A program made the position numbers and the translations under genes. Below, in pieces: positions 41,623 to 52,405 of a stretch of DNA of 64,000 nt; the first letter of the stretch is position 1, and every line of letters starts with the position of its first letter. The notes beneath the pieces are model-generated. The model was given only the letters and a program-made list of their open reading frames with translations, made no database searches and had not been told where the DNA came from. Source of the stretch: Streptomyces sp. CB03234 (GTDB lineage Bacteria; Actinomycetota; Actinomycetes; Streptomycetales; Streptomycetaceae); NCBI RefSeq assembly GCF_001905885.1, contig NZ_LIYH01000008.1, positions 346,413 to 410,412 of the forward strand, written 5' to 3'.

Positions 41623-42609
41623 TCAGCCGGCGGTGACGGCCCGGCGGGCGATCAGCACTCTCCAGAGCAGGTAGTCGTCGAGGCTTCCGTCGCCGAGGAG
41701 TTGGTCGCGCGCGGCGACGGTCCAGTCGGCGGCGGCGTCCACGTCGGTCCCGGTCAGCCGGGGTACGGCCCGCCGGGTGTGCTCGGGGACGTGTCCTGCG
41801 TGGCGGCGGGCCTCCGCCGCGAACGCGGCGCCCTGGGCGAGGTCGGGGCCGTACGGTCCGGCGTGGGCGCGCAGCCGGTCCAGCTCGTCGTCGTCGGCGC
41901 CCCCGGCGTAGCAGGCGGCCAGGCCGACGCCGCTCCACAGGTGGCCGCGCCGGTCCTCGGGGAAAGCGCCCACGGTCCGGGCGATGCGGTCGGGGTCGGC
42001 GGCCTCCAGGAACCACAGGCTGCGGCCGAGGCCCTGGTGGCGGACGGCGGCTGCGCGGCCGGGCGTGGCACCGCGCGCGTACCGGGCGACGGCGGCGCGG
42101 CCGCCGAAGAAGCCGTGCGAGAAGCCGTGCCCATCGAGGGCGAGCCACTGGTGCAGCGGGTCGAGGCGGAGGAGGGCACGGGCGCCGGGGTGGCGGAGCC
42201 GGGCCAGGGCCCAGCCGGCGCCGACGTGGATGAGGTGCGTGTACGCGCGGCCGGGGCCTTCCCGCAGCACTGTGGTGCGACGGCCGCGGCCGAACAGGGC
42301 GGTGTCGAGCAGGGCGTACGCCATGCCGGCGCCCTCGTACGCGAAGCCGCGCTCACCGGCGTCGAGGTGGCCGAGCTCGTGGTGGGTGACCGAAGGGGTG
42401 GACCGGACGGCGGTGTTGAAGCCGCCCAGGAAGGCACGTGCGTGGCGTTCCAGGATGTCGCGGCTCGTCGGCCGCCCGCAGTGGAATCCGCGGGCGGCGA
42501 AATCGGCCAGTCCCGCACCGAGTTGCAGACGCCGGCCCCAGCGCGACGCGGCGGGGGCCCGGCGGAGGCCGGAACGTAAATGCGGCGGCACTGACGGCCA
42601 TACGGACAT
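41623..42609 (-). CDS. unbL: enediyne cassette protein UnbL/E3 (DUF1702)
   Basis: The product is 328 aa. The family motifs are visible: RGFHCGRPTSRDILERHARA, GFAYEGAGMAYALLD, HVGAGWALARL and DGHGFSHGFF. DUF1702/UnbL proteins occur almost only in enediyne cassettes and have no assigned reaction. GGAGGG lies 5-6 nt before the ATG at 42609. It is the first gene of the leftward cassette, preceded by a consensus promoter and an inverted repeat. Several His residues might bind metal, but this is speculative. Confidence 0.93.
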   Translation of the reverse strand: MSVWPSVPPHLRSGLRRAPAASRWGRRLQLGAGLADFAARGFHCGRPTSRDILERHARAFLGGFNTAVRSTPSVTHHELGHLDAGERGFAYEGAGMAYALLDTALFGRGRRTTVLREGPGRAYTHLIHVGAGWALARLRHPGARALLRLDPLHQWLALDGHGFSHGFFGGRAAVARYARGATPGRAAAVRHQGLGRSLWFLEAADPDRIARTVGAFPEDRRGHLWSGVGLAACYAGGADDDELDRLRAHAGPYGPDLAQGAAFAAEARRHAGHVPEHTRRAVPRLTGTDVDAAADWTVAARDQLLGDGSLDDYLLWRVLIARRAVTAG

Positions 42610-42760
42610 GGGGCGCCCTCCGTTTTCCGGGGCGGTGCGCGTGGAAGCGCGGCGCGTTCCGCCCGGTCGTATTGGGTGATGTCCCGCATGTGCAATGCGC
42701 AAGGCGTGCTCGGCCGAATCGACCGGCACCGGCTGGTCGGTTCCTTTGCCGACGGCAAGC

Positions 42761-42776
42761 GCAATGCGCATATTGC
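42761..42776. promoter_or_regulatory. operator candidate GCAAT-N6-ATTGC over the cassette -10 element
   Basis: The inverted repeat GCAAT/ATTGC overlaps the -10 of the cassette promoter. The 10-mer GCAATGCGCA within it recurs as a perfect direct repeat at 42692-42701, 69 bp downstream. Such paired sites suggest binding of a dimeric regulator that could loop or block transcription. Confidence 0.5.
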
Positions 42777-42801
42777 TATCAGTTGCTGAAGTGACTGTCA
42801 A
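42773..42801 (-). promoter_or_regulatory. consensus promoter of the enediyne cassette
   Basis: On the minus strand: TTGACA, exactly 17 nt, TAGCAA. This is a near-consensus housekeeping-type promoter about 165 nt upstream of unbL. It is overlapped at its -10 by an inverted repeat (next entry). Confidence 0.7.
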
Positions 42802-42811
42802 CGGCACAAGT

Positions 42812-42840
42812 CCCCGTCCGGGCGTGGTGCCCGGACGGGG
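42812..42840 (-). terminator. hairpin terminator after the SDR gene
   Basis: A perfect 12-bp stem (CCCCGTCCGGGC / GCCCGGACGGGG) with a 5-nt loop begins 8 nt after the stop of the leftward SDR gene. It insulates the SDR gene from the cassette promoter. Confidence 0.85.
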
Positions 42841-42848
42841 CGGAGAAG

Positions 42849-43688
42849 TCAGGCCACTTGTTCCGTGGGGCGCAGCAGTATCTCGTTGAGGGCGATGTGC
42901 CTGGGCCGGGTGACGGTGTAGGCGATGGCGTCGGCCACATCGGCCGGGGCCAGCGGCGGTCCGGGGTCGAAGCCGTCGGCGAGTGCGGCGAGCACCTCCG
43001 GCCGTGACTGGAGGGGCAGTTCGGTGGCGACGAAGCCGGGTTCGATGACCGAGACCCGTACGTAGCGCCGGGTCACCTCTTGACGGAGTGACTCGCTGAA
43101 GGCGTTGACTCCGGCTTTCGCGGCGTTGTAGACGGCCGTGCCGGGTGTCGCGATCCGGCCGCCGACGGAGCTGACGTTGACGACGTCCGCCACCTGCCGG
43201 GGTGCGCTGCGGGCGGCGCGCAGCAGATGCGGGAGGGCGGCGCGGGTGACGAGGGCGACGCCCATGAGGTCGAGCCGGACCATGCGCCACCACTCGTCCG
43301 TGGGGGCGTCCTCGACGGGGCCGAGCAGTAGGACGCCGGCGTTGTTGACCACGATGTCGAGCCGGCCGGCGGCGCCGACAGCCGCCTCCACGGCGGCGTG
43401 GGCGCCCGGTTCTTCGCCGAGGTCGGCCTGGACCGCGTGGGCCTCGCCGCCGTTGCCGGTGATCTTCTCCGCGACCTGCCGGAGGCGGTCGGCGCGGCGG
43501 GCGACGAGGGTGACATGGGCTCCGCGCTCGGCGAGTGCGAGGGCGACGGCCTCGCCGATGCCGCTGGAGGCACCGGTCACCAGGGCGGCGGTGCCGGCCA
43601 GTTCACGACCGGGCGTCGCGGGCCTGTAAGGCGTGGCGGGCGCGGTGGAAGCCGCGGGCGCGGTGGAGTGCGTGGCGGATTCGGTCAT
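42849..43688 (-). CDS. short-chain dehydrogenase/reductase
   Basis: The product is 279 aa. After a Thr/Ala/Pro-rich 25-residue start comes a classical SDR: TGASSGIGEA, NNAGVLLLGP, NVSSVGGRIA and YNAAKAGVNAF (Ser-Tyr-Lys). It is most like NADP-dependent SDRs of unknown substrate (YdfG/clavaldehyde-dehydrogenase-like). It lies between the HxlR-type regulator and the enediyne cassette, leftward, with its own terminator. It may reduce a ketone or quinone in the pathway. The exact role is inference. Confidence 0.87.
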   Translation of the reverse strand: MTESATHSTAPAASTAPATPYRPATPGRELAGTAALVTGASSGIGEAVALALAERGAHVTLVARRADRLRQVAEKITGNGGEAHAVQADLGEEPGAHAAVEAAVGAAGRLDIVVNNAGVLLLGPVEDAPTDEWWRMVRLDLMGVALVTRAALPHLLRAARSAPRQVADVVNVSSVGGRIATPGTAVYNAAKAGVNAFSESLRQEVTRRYVRVSVIEPGFVATELPLQSRPEVLAALADGFDPGPPLAPADVADAIAYTVTRPRHIALNEILLRPTEQVA

Positions 43689-43780
43689 GGTGCGAGTCCC
43701 TTCTCCGGTGTCGGTCGGGCGGGCGACGCCGACGGGGGCGCGGTCCGCGACCTCGGAGGACTCAGAGGACTGATGGACCG

Positions 43781-44524
43781 TCAGACGCTTCCGGAACCGG
43801 TCGACGCCACGGTCGACGCCGCGGTCGAGGCCGCGGGCGGAGCCCCCGCCGGCGCCGGGCGTCTCGGGGCGTCGAGCAGGCCCATGAACTCCATGCAGCG
43901 CTGCACGGCGTCGTAGTGGCCGTCGATCCTGAGCCGCCCGGAGAGCAGGGCCTCGAACGGGGTGCGCATCTCGGCGCCGATGCGCACGAAAGTGTCCGCG
44001 TCCGTCGTGACCACCAGGGCGGGCTCGGCGGCGGGTCCCCGCCGGGTGGCGGCGGTGCCGTCGCGCACCTCGATGTGGAAGACCTCGTCGGCCACCCGGA
44101 ACTCGTAGGCCTCATCGACACCGTGCACGGGCCGGCCCTGGATCATCGCCTGGACGGCCAGGAAACCCCAGGCGGCGCGGGCGCAGCCGGACGTGGCGTC
44201 CTCCTCGGTGAGGAAGGGCATGCCCCAGCGGGCGAGTGACAGCAGTGGTTCCCTGAGTTGCTCCCCTCGGGGCGTGAGTCGGTACTGCCGGCCGCGGCCG
44301 TCGCCGGGAACCGGGGCCGCCTCGATCACGCCGTGGTCGGTGAGTGCGCGCAAGCGGTCCGAGAGCAGGTTCGGGCCGAGGCCCGGCAGGTTGGCCAGCA
44401 GCTCGTTGAACCGCGCCGGGCCGATGAGCAGTTCCCGTACGACCAGCAGCGCCCAGCGCTCACCGATCACGTTCAGCCCGGCGGCGAGCCCGCAGAACTG
44501 GCCGTAGCTCCGCTTACCCGTCAT
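43781..44524 (-). CDS. HxlR/MarR-like winged-helix regulator with C-terminal SCP2-like domain
   Basis: The product is 247 aa. Residues 5-110 are an HxlR-type winged helix (GLNVIGERWALLVVRELLIG, RFNELLANLPGLGPNLLSDR). Residues 115-225 look like an SCP2/sterol-carrier-like ligand-binding domain (DTFVRIGAEMRTPFEALLSG). The end is a Thr/Ala-rich tail. Such proteins respond to small hydrophobic ligands. It is divergent from the methyltransferase gene; a perfect 6-3-6 inverted repeat lies just upstream of its start, suggesting autoregulation. It may sense a pathway intermediate. Confidence 0.84.
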   Translation of the reverse strand: MTGKRSYGQFCGLAAGLNVIGERWALLVVRELLIGPARFNELLANLPGLGPNLLSDRLRALTDHGVIEAAPVPGDGRGRQYRLTPRGEQLREPLLSLARWGMPFLTEEDATSGCARAAWGFLAVQAMIQGRPVHGVDEAYEFRVADEVFHIEVRDGTAATRRGPAAEPALVVTTDADTFVRIGAEMRTPFEALLSGRLRIDGHYDAVQRCMEFMGLLDAPRRPAPAGAPPAASTAASTVASTGSGSV

Positions 44525-44552
44525 GACGTGTCCTCAGTATTCTCACCGCATC

Positions 44553-44567
44553 ACTATCGATGATAGT
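44553..44567. promoter_or_regulatory. palindromic operator candidate ACTATC-GAT-GATAGT
   Basis: A perfect 6-3-6 inverted repeat lies 29 nt upstream of the HxlR-type ATG and about 126 nt upstream of the divergent methyltransferase ATG. Its AT-rich arms stand out in this GC-rich DNA. It is the likely binding site of the HxlR-type protein. Confidence 0.55.
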
Positions 44568-44610
44568 AGCAATCTCGGCCAACGTGCTCCAAGGCCCAGG
44601 GGGCGTCAGC

Positions 44611-44625
44611 AACCTGAGAGAAGGC
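44611..44625 (+). promoter_or_regulatory. shared upstream element AAC(T/C)TGAGAGAAGGC, copy 2
   Basis: AACCTGAGAGAAGGC ends 67 nt before the methyltransferase ATG. It matches 14 of 15 bases of the element at 26083-26097, at almost the same distance from its gene and on the same strand. Confidence 0.35.
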
Positions 44626-44692
44626 CCCCTTCCGGCGGGCCACCTAGAGTCGTGCCGCCTCACGATCCCCGACCCCTTTGGGAGGCGCCGTG

Positions 44693-45802
44693 ATGGAGGC
44701 TCAGACCCGTGGCCTGGACATGGCCGCGACGGAGGCATTCGCCGGCCGTTTCCTGGACGACATGGGCGGCGGCATGGTCAGCATCATGTGCGCGCTCGGC
44801 GACCAGCTCGGGCTGTTCCGCGCGCTGGCCGAGCAGGGCCCCTCCGGCAGCGCGGACCTCGCGTCCCGCACCGGGCTCGACGAGCGGTACGTACGGGAGT
44901 GGCTGCTGTGCCTGTCGAGCGCGGGCTACGTGACGGTCGACCCGGGTGACCCGGACGGTACGGGCGACGGCGGCGCCGACCGGTTCACGCTGCCCGCCGA
45001 GCACGCCGCCGTGGTGGCGTTCGAGGAGTCGCCGTTCTTCATGGGCGGCGCCTCGCGGCTCGTACCGGCCCTGGCGGCGATGAGCGACGCGCTGGTGGAG
45101 GCGTTCCGCACGGGTGCGGGTGTGCCGCAGGAGCGGTATCCCGCCGCCCTGTACCGGACCATGTGGCAGATGAGCTCCAGCTGGCTGAACACGCTGCTGC
45201 TCCCGCAGTGGATCCCGGCGATCGACGGCCTGGCGAAGCGGCTGGAGTCGGGTGCGCCGGTCGCCCATGTCGGCAGCGGCGGCGGCCGCGCCCTGGTGCT
45301 GCTCGCGCAGGCGTTCCCGAACTGCCGCTGCACGGGCTACGACCGGCTGCGGCTCAACGTGGAGCGCGCACGGCAGGAGGCCGCGGACGCCGGTGTGACC
45401 GACCGCGTCGAGATCGTCGAGGGCGACGCGGAGCGGCTGCTGCCCGCGACCGGGGACCACGCCCTGGTCATGTGCTTCGACGTGCTGCACGACGCGCCCG
45501 ACCCAGCGGCGGCCCTGCGCGCGGTGCGCGGGGCGCTGGCGCCCGACGGTGTGTTCCTGCTCCTGGAGAGCAACGGCGCGGACCGGCCCGCCGACAACAG
45601 CGGGTCCGCCGCCGCGATGCTGTACGGGGCGAGCGTGCTGTACAGCGTGCCCGCGTCGCGTGCGGCCGGCGGCGCGGCGCTCGGACTGATGGGCCTGCCG
45701 CCGGGGAAGGTGCGCGCGCTGTGCGCCGAGGCCGGGCTGCGGTCCGTGAAGCGACTGCCGAGCCCCACGCCCCTCAACGCCCTGTACGAGATCCGTCCTT
45801 GA
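44693..45802 (+). CDS. class I methyltransferase, paralogue of the START-fusion methyltransferase
   Basis: The product is 369 aa. It has an N-terminal winged-helix part (LASRTGLDERYVREWLLCLS) and a Rossmann methyltransferase part. The SAM motif reads VAHVGSGGGRALV, whereas the fusion paralogue at 28.3 kb has VADIGCGGGRALL; the acidic residue is replaced by His, so cofactor binding may differ. FDVLHDAPDPAAALR and the end PLNALYEIRP match the paralogue closely. The ATG at 44693 was chosen because GGGAGG lies 7 nt upstream. It starts a rightward operon with two alpha/beta hydrolases and a P450. It may be an active C- or O-methyltransferase, or a cyclase-like non-methylating member. Confidence 0.85.
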   Translation: MEAQTRGLDMAATEAFAGRFLDDMGGGMVSIMCALGDQLGLFRALAEQGPSGSADLASRTGLDERYVREWLLCLSSAGYVTVDPGDPDGTGDGGADRFTLPAEHAAVVAFEESPFFMGGASRLVPALAAMSDALVEAFRTGAGVPQERYPAALYRTMWQMSSSWLNTLLLPQWIPAIDGLAKRLESGAPVAHVGSGGGRALVLLAQAFPNCRCTGYDRLRLNVERARQEAADAGVTDRVEIVEGDAERLLPATGDHALVMCFDVLHDAPDPAAALRAVRGALAPDGVFLLLESNGADRPADNSGSAAAMLYGASVLYSVPASRAAGGAALGLMGLPPGKVRALCAEAGLRSVKRLPSPTPLNALYEIRP

Positions 45803-45817
45803 CACACCGCGAGCTGA

Positions 45818-48753
<2,936 letters not shown>

Positions 48754-48769
48754 TCAGGAGGTACGTGTC

Positions 48770-50032
48770 ATGGCCGATCCGCGGCCGGGGGCCCCGGGGC
48801 CTCACGAGCTGTACGCGACCGACGCCCGGACCGATCCGTATCCCGTGTACGCGCGGATGCGGGCGAAGGCCCCGGTCCATCTGATCCGCGACCCGAACGG
48901 CATCGAGCACTGGCTGATCACACGCTACGAGGACGCCCGGGCGGCGCTCGCCGACGGCAGGCTGTCCCGCGACCCGAAGCACGCGTGGGAGGCGCTGCGC
49001 CGGTCGGGCCTGTACGCGGAGGGTGAGGAGGGCTCCGAGCCGCACATGCTCAACTGCGACCCGCCCGACCACACGCGGCTGCGGAAGCTGGTCGCGAAGG
49101 CGTTCACACCGCGCCGTGTGGAGGCCATGCAGCCGCGCGTGCAGCAGATCACGGACGGGCTGATCGACACGTTCGCCGGGCGGGGCACAGCCGATCTGAT
49201 CACGGAGCTGGCGTTCCCGCTGCCGATCACCGTCATCTGCGAGCTGCTCGGCGTGCCGGTGGCGGACCGGGCGCAGTTCCGGGTCTGGAGCACGGCCGCG
49301 CTGACCCCGACGTACGAGGACGACGCGCCGATGCCGCCGCACGAGGCGAACCGGCTGCTGCGCGGCTACTTCACGGACCTGGTCGCGGAGAAGCGCCGGG
49401 CATCGGGTACGGCGACCGGCAACGAGGACGCCCAGCCGGATCTGCTGAGCGCGCTGATCGTGGCGTCGACGGAGGACGGCCGGCTCACCGAGCAGGAGCT
49501 GATCTCGACAGCGGGCCTGCTGCTGGTGGCCGGCCACGAGACGACGGTCAACCTGATCGGTAACGGCATGCTGGCGCTGCTGCGCAACCGCGACCAGCTG
49601 GCGCTGCTGCGCTCGCGGCCGGAGCTGCTGCCGCGGGCCGTCGAGGAGTTCCTGCGCTACGACGGTCCGGTGGAACGGGCCATGCTGCGGGTCGCGACGC
49701 AGGACGTGGAGATCGGCGGGACGCTGATCCCGAAGGGGTCGATCGTCACGGTCGGAGTGGCGTCGGCGCACCGGGACCCGGAGCGCTATCCGGACCCGGA
49801 CCGGCTGGACATCACGCGCGGCGATCGCTCGCACCTGGGGTTCGGGCACGGTATCCACTTCTGCATCGGCGCCCCGGTGTCGCGGATGGAGGGCCGGATC
49901 GCGGTGGGCACGCTGCTGCGGCGGCTGCCGGACATCGCCCTGGACGACGCGGCGGGCGCGCTGCGCTGGCGCCCCACGGGGGTACTGCGGGGCCTGGAGG
50001 CGCTGCCGGTGCGGTTCTCACCCCGGACGTGA
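48770..50032 (+). CDS. cytochrome P450
   Basis: The product is 420 aa, a standard soluble bacterial P450 (CYP105/107-like). LLLVAGHETTVNLIG is the I-helix oxygen-binding motif; EEFLRY gives the ExxR; HLGFGHGIHFCIGAPVSRME is the heme loop with the Cys ligand. AGGAGG lies 8 nt upstream of the ATG. It is the last gene of the methyltransferase/hydrolase/hydrolase/P450 operon and is followed by a hairpin terminator. Hydroxylation or coupling on the enediyne/anthraquinone core is the likely role; in related pathways P450s do such steps. Confidence 0.94.
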   Translation: MADPRPGAPGPHELYATDARTDPYPVYARMRAKAPVHLIRDPNGIEHWLITRYEDARAALADGRLSRDPKHAWEALRRSGLYAEGEEGSEPHMLNCDPPDHTRLRKLVAKAFTPRRVEAMQPRVQQITDGLIDTFAGRGTADLITELAFPLPITVICELLGVPVADRAQFRVWSTAALTPTYEDDAPMPPHEANRLLRGYFTDLVAEKRRASGTATGNEDAQPDLLSALIVASTEDGRLTEQELISTAGLLLVAGHETTVNLIGNGMLALLRNRDQLALLRSRPELLPRAVEEFLRYDGPVERAMLRVATQDVEIGGTLIPKGSIVTVGVASAHRDPERYPDPDRLDITRGDRSHLGFGHGIHFCIGAPVSRMEGRIAVGTLLRRLPDIALDDAAGALRWRPTGVLRGLEALPVRFSPRT

Positions 50033-50052
50033 GCGGCCTCGTGACGAGGCGG

Positions 50053-50083
50053 AGGGGCTCCGGCCGCTGTGGCCGGGGCCCCT
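50053..50083. terminator. bidirectional hairpin terminator
   Basis: AGGGGCTCCGGCC and GGCCGGGGCCCCT form a 13-bp stem with one G-U pair and a 5-nt loop. It lies between the convergent P450 and Rieske genes. Confidence 0.75.
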
Positions 50084-50102
50084 GGCGCGTCGTACGGCGT
50101 GG

Positions 50103-51116
50103 TCAGCCGAGGAAGTCGCGGGCGGGGTGGGCGCGCGGGTAGCGGCGGACGTACTGGAGGTAGCGGGCGAGTGCGCGGTCGCTGCGGGTGAGCAGCCCGG
50201 GCCGGAAGCGCATCGTGAGCAGGACGGGCGCGTCGTCGGCGAGCATGCCCATCATGACCTGCGTGGCGCGGTCGAGGAACGCGCCGGTCGCCGCCGGGTC
50301 CTCGCCGGGCGCGGGCCGGGCGCCCAGCACGAAGAAGGGCCGGGACGCGCCGGGCCGGACGGCGCGGAGGGCGCTGATCCAGCAGAACCAGCGGCCGTCG
50401 AGGGTGCCGGTCTGCCAGAAGATGTTGGTGCCGTGGATGTCGACGCGCAGATCGAGCCGGCTGCCGCCGGGCAGGCGGAGGCGGAGCGGGTAGCCCATGG
50501 AGTACGGGGTGCCGCTCACGGCGTCGTTGGGGTCGTCCTCCAGGGTGAACTCGTGCTGGAGCGAGAAGTGCTGGAGGTCCATGGTCTGCGCGGCCACCAC
50601 CCACGGCTCGACGGGCGCCTCGTCCATGACGGTGTGGCGGAGGACGAGTTCGTCGTCGGGGTAGGGCAGTTCGGGCAGCTCGAACAGCGGCTCCTCACCG
50701 TTGAACGCCCACACGATCCCGTAGCGCTCCACCGTCGGAAACCGGAACAACCGCGCACGCGGCGGCACCGGATCACCGATCCCCGTCGCCACACACCGCC
50801 CATCACCCCCATAACGCCACCCATGGAACCGACACCGCAACCGCTCACCCACCACCTCACCCACCGACAGATCCGCACCCACATGCACGCAGTACGCACT
50901 CACCACCCGCGCCGGCCCACCACCCTCCCCCCGGAACGCCACCACCCGCCCACCCAGAAAACCCGCACCCACCACACACCCCGGCTTCAGATCAACCGAC
51001 AAACACACCGGAAACCAACTCTGACTGAACACACCCCCCTCCCCCTCCCCCGGAACGGGCCGGCCAAGGGGCCGGGTGAGCGGGGTCGTCGCGGCGGAAC
51101 GGCCGGTCATGGTCAT
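50103..51116 (-). CDS. Rieske non-heme iron oxygenase A
   Basis: The product is 337 aa. The Rieske cluster motif is AYCVHVGADL...RCRFHGW (Cys-x-His, 16 residues, Cys-x-x-His), about residues 75-97. The mononuclear iron site is TMDLQHFSLQHEF (His-x4-His) near residue 185. The C-terminal 150 residues form the catalytic helix-grip domain. These oxygenases do hydroxylation, ring cleavage or desaturation with electrons from a reductase; no dedicated ferredoxin/reductase is seen in the window. The N-terminal half (about 50643-51060) is nearly identical at DNA level to the next gene and is unusually G-rich on its coding strand. Confidence 0.92.
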   Translation of the reverse strand: MTMTGRSAATTPLTRPLGRPVPGEGEGGVFSQSWFPVCLSVDLKPGCVVGAGFLGGRVVAFRGEGGGPARVVSAYCVHVGADLSVGEVVGERLRCRFHGWRYGGDGRCVATGIGDPVPPRARLFRFPTVERYGIVWAFNGEEPLFELPELPYPDDELVLRHTVMDEAPVEPWVVAAQTMDLQHFSLQHEFTLEDDPNDAVSGTPYSMGYPLRLRLPGGSRLDLRVDIHGTNIFWQTGTLDGRWFCWISALRAVRPGASRPFFVLGARPAPGEDPAATGAFLDRATQVMMGMLADDAPVLLTMRFRPGLLTRSDRALARYLQYVRRYPRAHPARDFLG

Positions 51117-51192
51117 CGCTACTCCCAGCGGGACGAGACGGGATCGGACGGTGCTCGGACAGGGAATCGGACGAAGAAATCAGACGAGGAAG

Positions 51193-52212
51193 TCAGACGA
51201 GGAAGTCGGCCGCGGGGTTGGCGCGCGGGTAGTCCCGGACGTACTGGAGATACCGGTCGAGGGCGCGGTCGCTGCGGGTGAGCAGGCCGGGCCGGAAGCG
51301 GATGGTGCCGAGGACCGGTGTGTCGTCGTTGAAGAGATCCATCATCACGGAGAACGCCCGGTCGAGGAAGGCCTCGGCCGCCACCGTGTCCTCGCCCTCC
51401 TCACGGCGTGCGCCGAACACGAAGGTCGCCCGGGAGCGGCCGGGGCCCGGGATGGCGAGCGGGGCGATCCAGAAGAACCAGCGGCCGTCGAGGGTGCCGG
51501 TCTGCCAGAAGATGTTGGTGCCGTGGATGTCGACACGGACGTCGAAGTCGGCATCGCCGCGCAGCCGGGCGCGCAGGTCGAAGCCGACGGAGTACCTCCC
51601 GACGCGAACGGAGTCGTTGGGGTCCTCGGCCAGCTCGAACTCATGGGGAAGGGACAGGTGTTGCAGGTCCATGGTGTGGGCCTGGACCAGCCAGGGCTCG
51701 ACGGGCATCTCGTCGAGCATCGACCGCCGCACGACGAGTTCGTCGTCGGGGTAGGGCAGTTCGGGCAGCTCGAACAGCGGCTCCTCACCATTGAACGCCC
51801 ACACGATCCCGTACCGCTCCACCGTCGGAAACCGGAACAACCGCGCACGCGGCGGCACCGGATCACCGATCCCCGTCGCCACACACCGCCCATCACCCCC
51901 ATAACGCCACCCATGGAACCGACACCGCAACCGCTCACCCACCACCTCACCCACCGACAGATCCGCACCCACATGCACGCAGTACGCACTCACCACCCGC
52001 GCCGGCCCACCACCCTCCCCCCGGAACGCCACCACCCGCCCACCCAGAAAACCCGCACCCACCACACACCCCGGCTTCAGATCCACCGACAAACACACCG
52101 GAAACCAACTCTGACTGAACACACCCCCCTCCCCCTCCCCCGGAACGGGCGGGGCGAGTTCCCTGCGGGGAGACTCGGAAAGGTGGTTCTCGGAACGTTC
52201 GGACCCGGCCAT
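51193..52212 (-). CDS. Rieske non-heme iron oxygenase B
   Basis: The product is 339 aa. It has the same Rieske motif (AYCVHVGADL...RCRFHGW) and iron site (TMDLQHLSLPHEF) as oxygenase A. Amino acids about 20-160 are almost identical to A, but the catalytic half differs strongly (for example VMDLFNDDTPVLGTIRF against VMMGMLADDAPVLLTMRF). The ATG at 52212 has GGGGAG upstream. It sits 76 nt upstream of oxygenase A, in the same direction. The two may act at different positions on one substrate, or form a mixed trimer sharing the same electron donor contact surface. Confidence 0.92.
   Translation of the reverse strand: MAGSERSENHLSESPRRELAPPVPGEGEGGVFSQSWFPVCLSVDLKPGCVVGAGFLGGRVVAFRGEGGGPARVVSAYCVHVGADLSVGEVVGERLRCRFHGWRYGGDGRCVATGIGDPVPPRARLFRFPTVERYGIVWAFNGEEPLFELPELPYPDDELVVRRSMLDEMPVEPWLVQAHTMDLQHLSLPHEFELAEDPNDSVRVGRYSVGFDLRARLRGDADFDVRVDIHGTNIFWQTGTLDGRWFFWIAPLAIPGPGRSRATFVFGARREEGEDTVAAEAFLDRAFSVMMDLFNDDTPVLGTIRFRPGLLTRSDRALDRYLQYVRDYPRANPAADFLV
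51733..52150 (-). repeat. second copy of a 418-bp near-identical direct repeat (Rieske domain)
   Basis: This block matches 50643-51060 with only a few differences, mostly silent, and no gaps (constant offset of 1090). It covers the conserved N-terminal Rieske domain of both genes and stops abruptly at the GGGGAGGGGGAGG tract near the N-terminus and near the start of the catalytic domain. The sharp edges point to recent gene conversion or partial duplication. Confidence 0.88.
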
Positions 52213-52405
52213 GGCGACTCCCCTGCCGCTGACATCTGAGTTTCCGCGAATTGTTTCCAGGGCCTCTCGGGCCGTCAACCCCCCGCTGCCCCGCGGATAT
52301 CACCGCAATCTGCGAGAAGTGACAGGGGTGGCGCACGGTTAGCCTTTTCGCGGAACTGTGCGGCAACCCTGCGGACTTGTTGTCCCCTTTCCGGGAGGAG
52401 CCGGT

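Noticed and set aside
38423..42148. N-terminal extension of the pksE frame to 42148
   Set aside because: The extension crosses unbU and unbV in the wrong frame; the true start is the GTG at 38422 with AAGGAGG and overlap with unbU.
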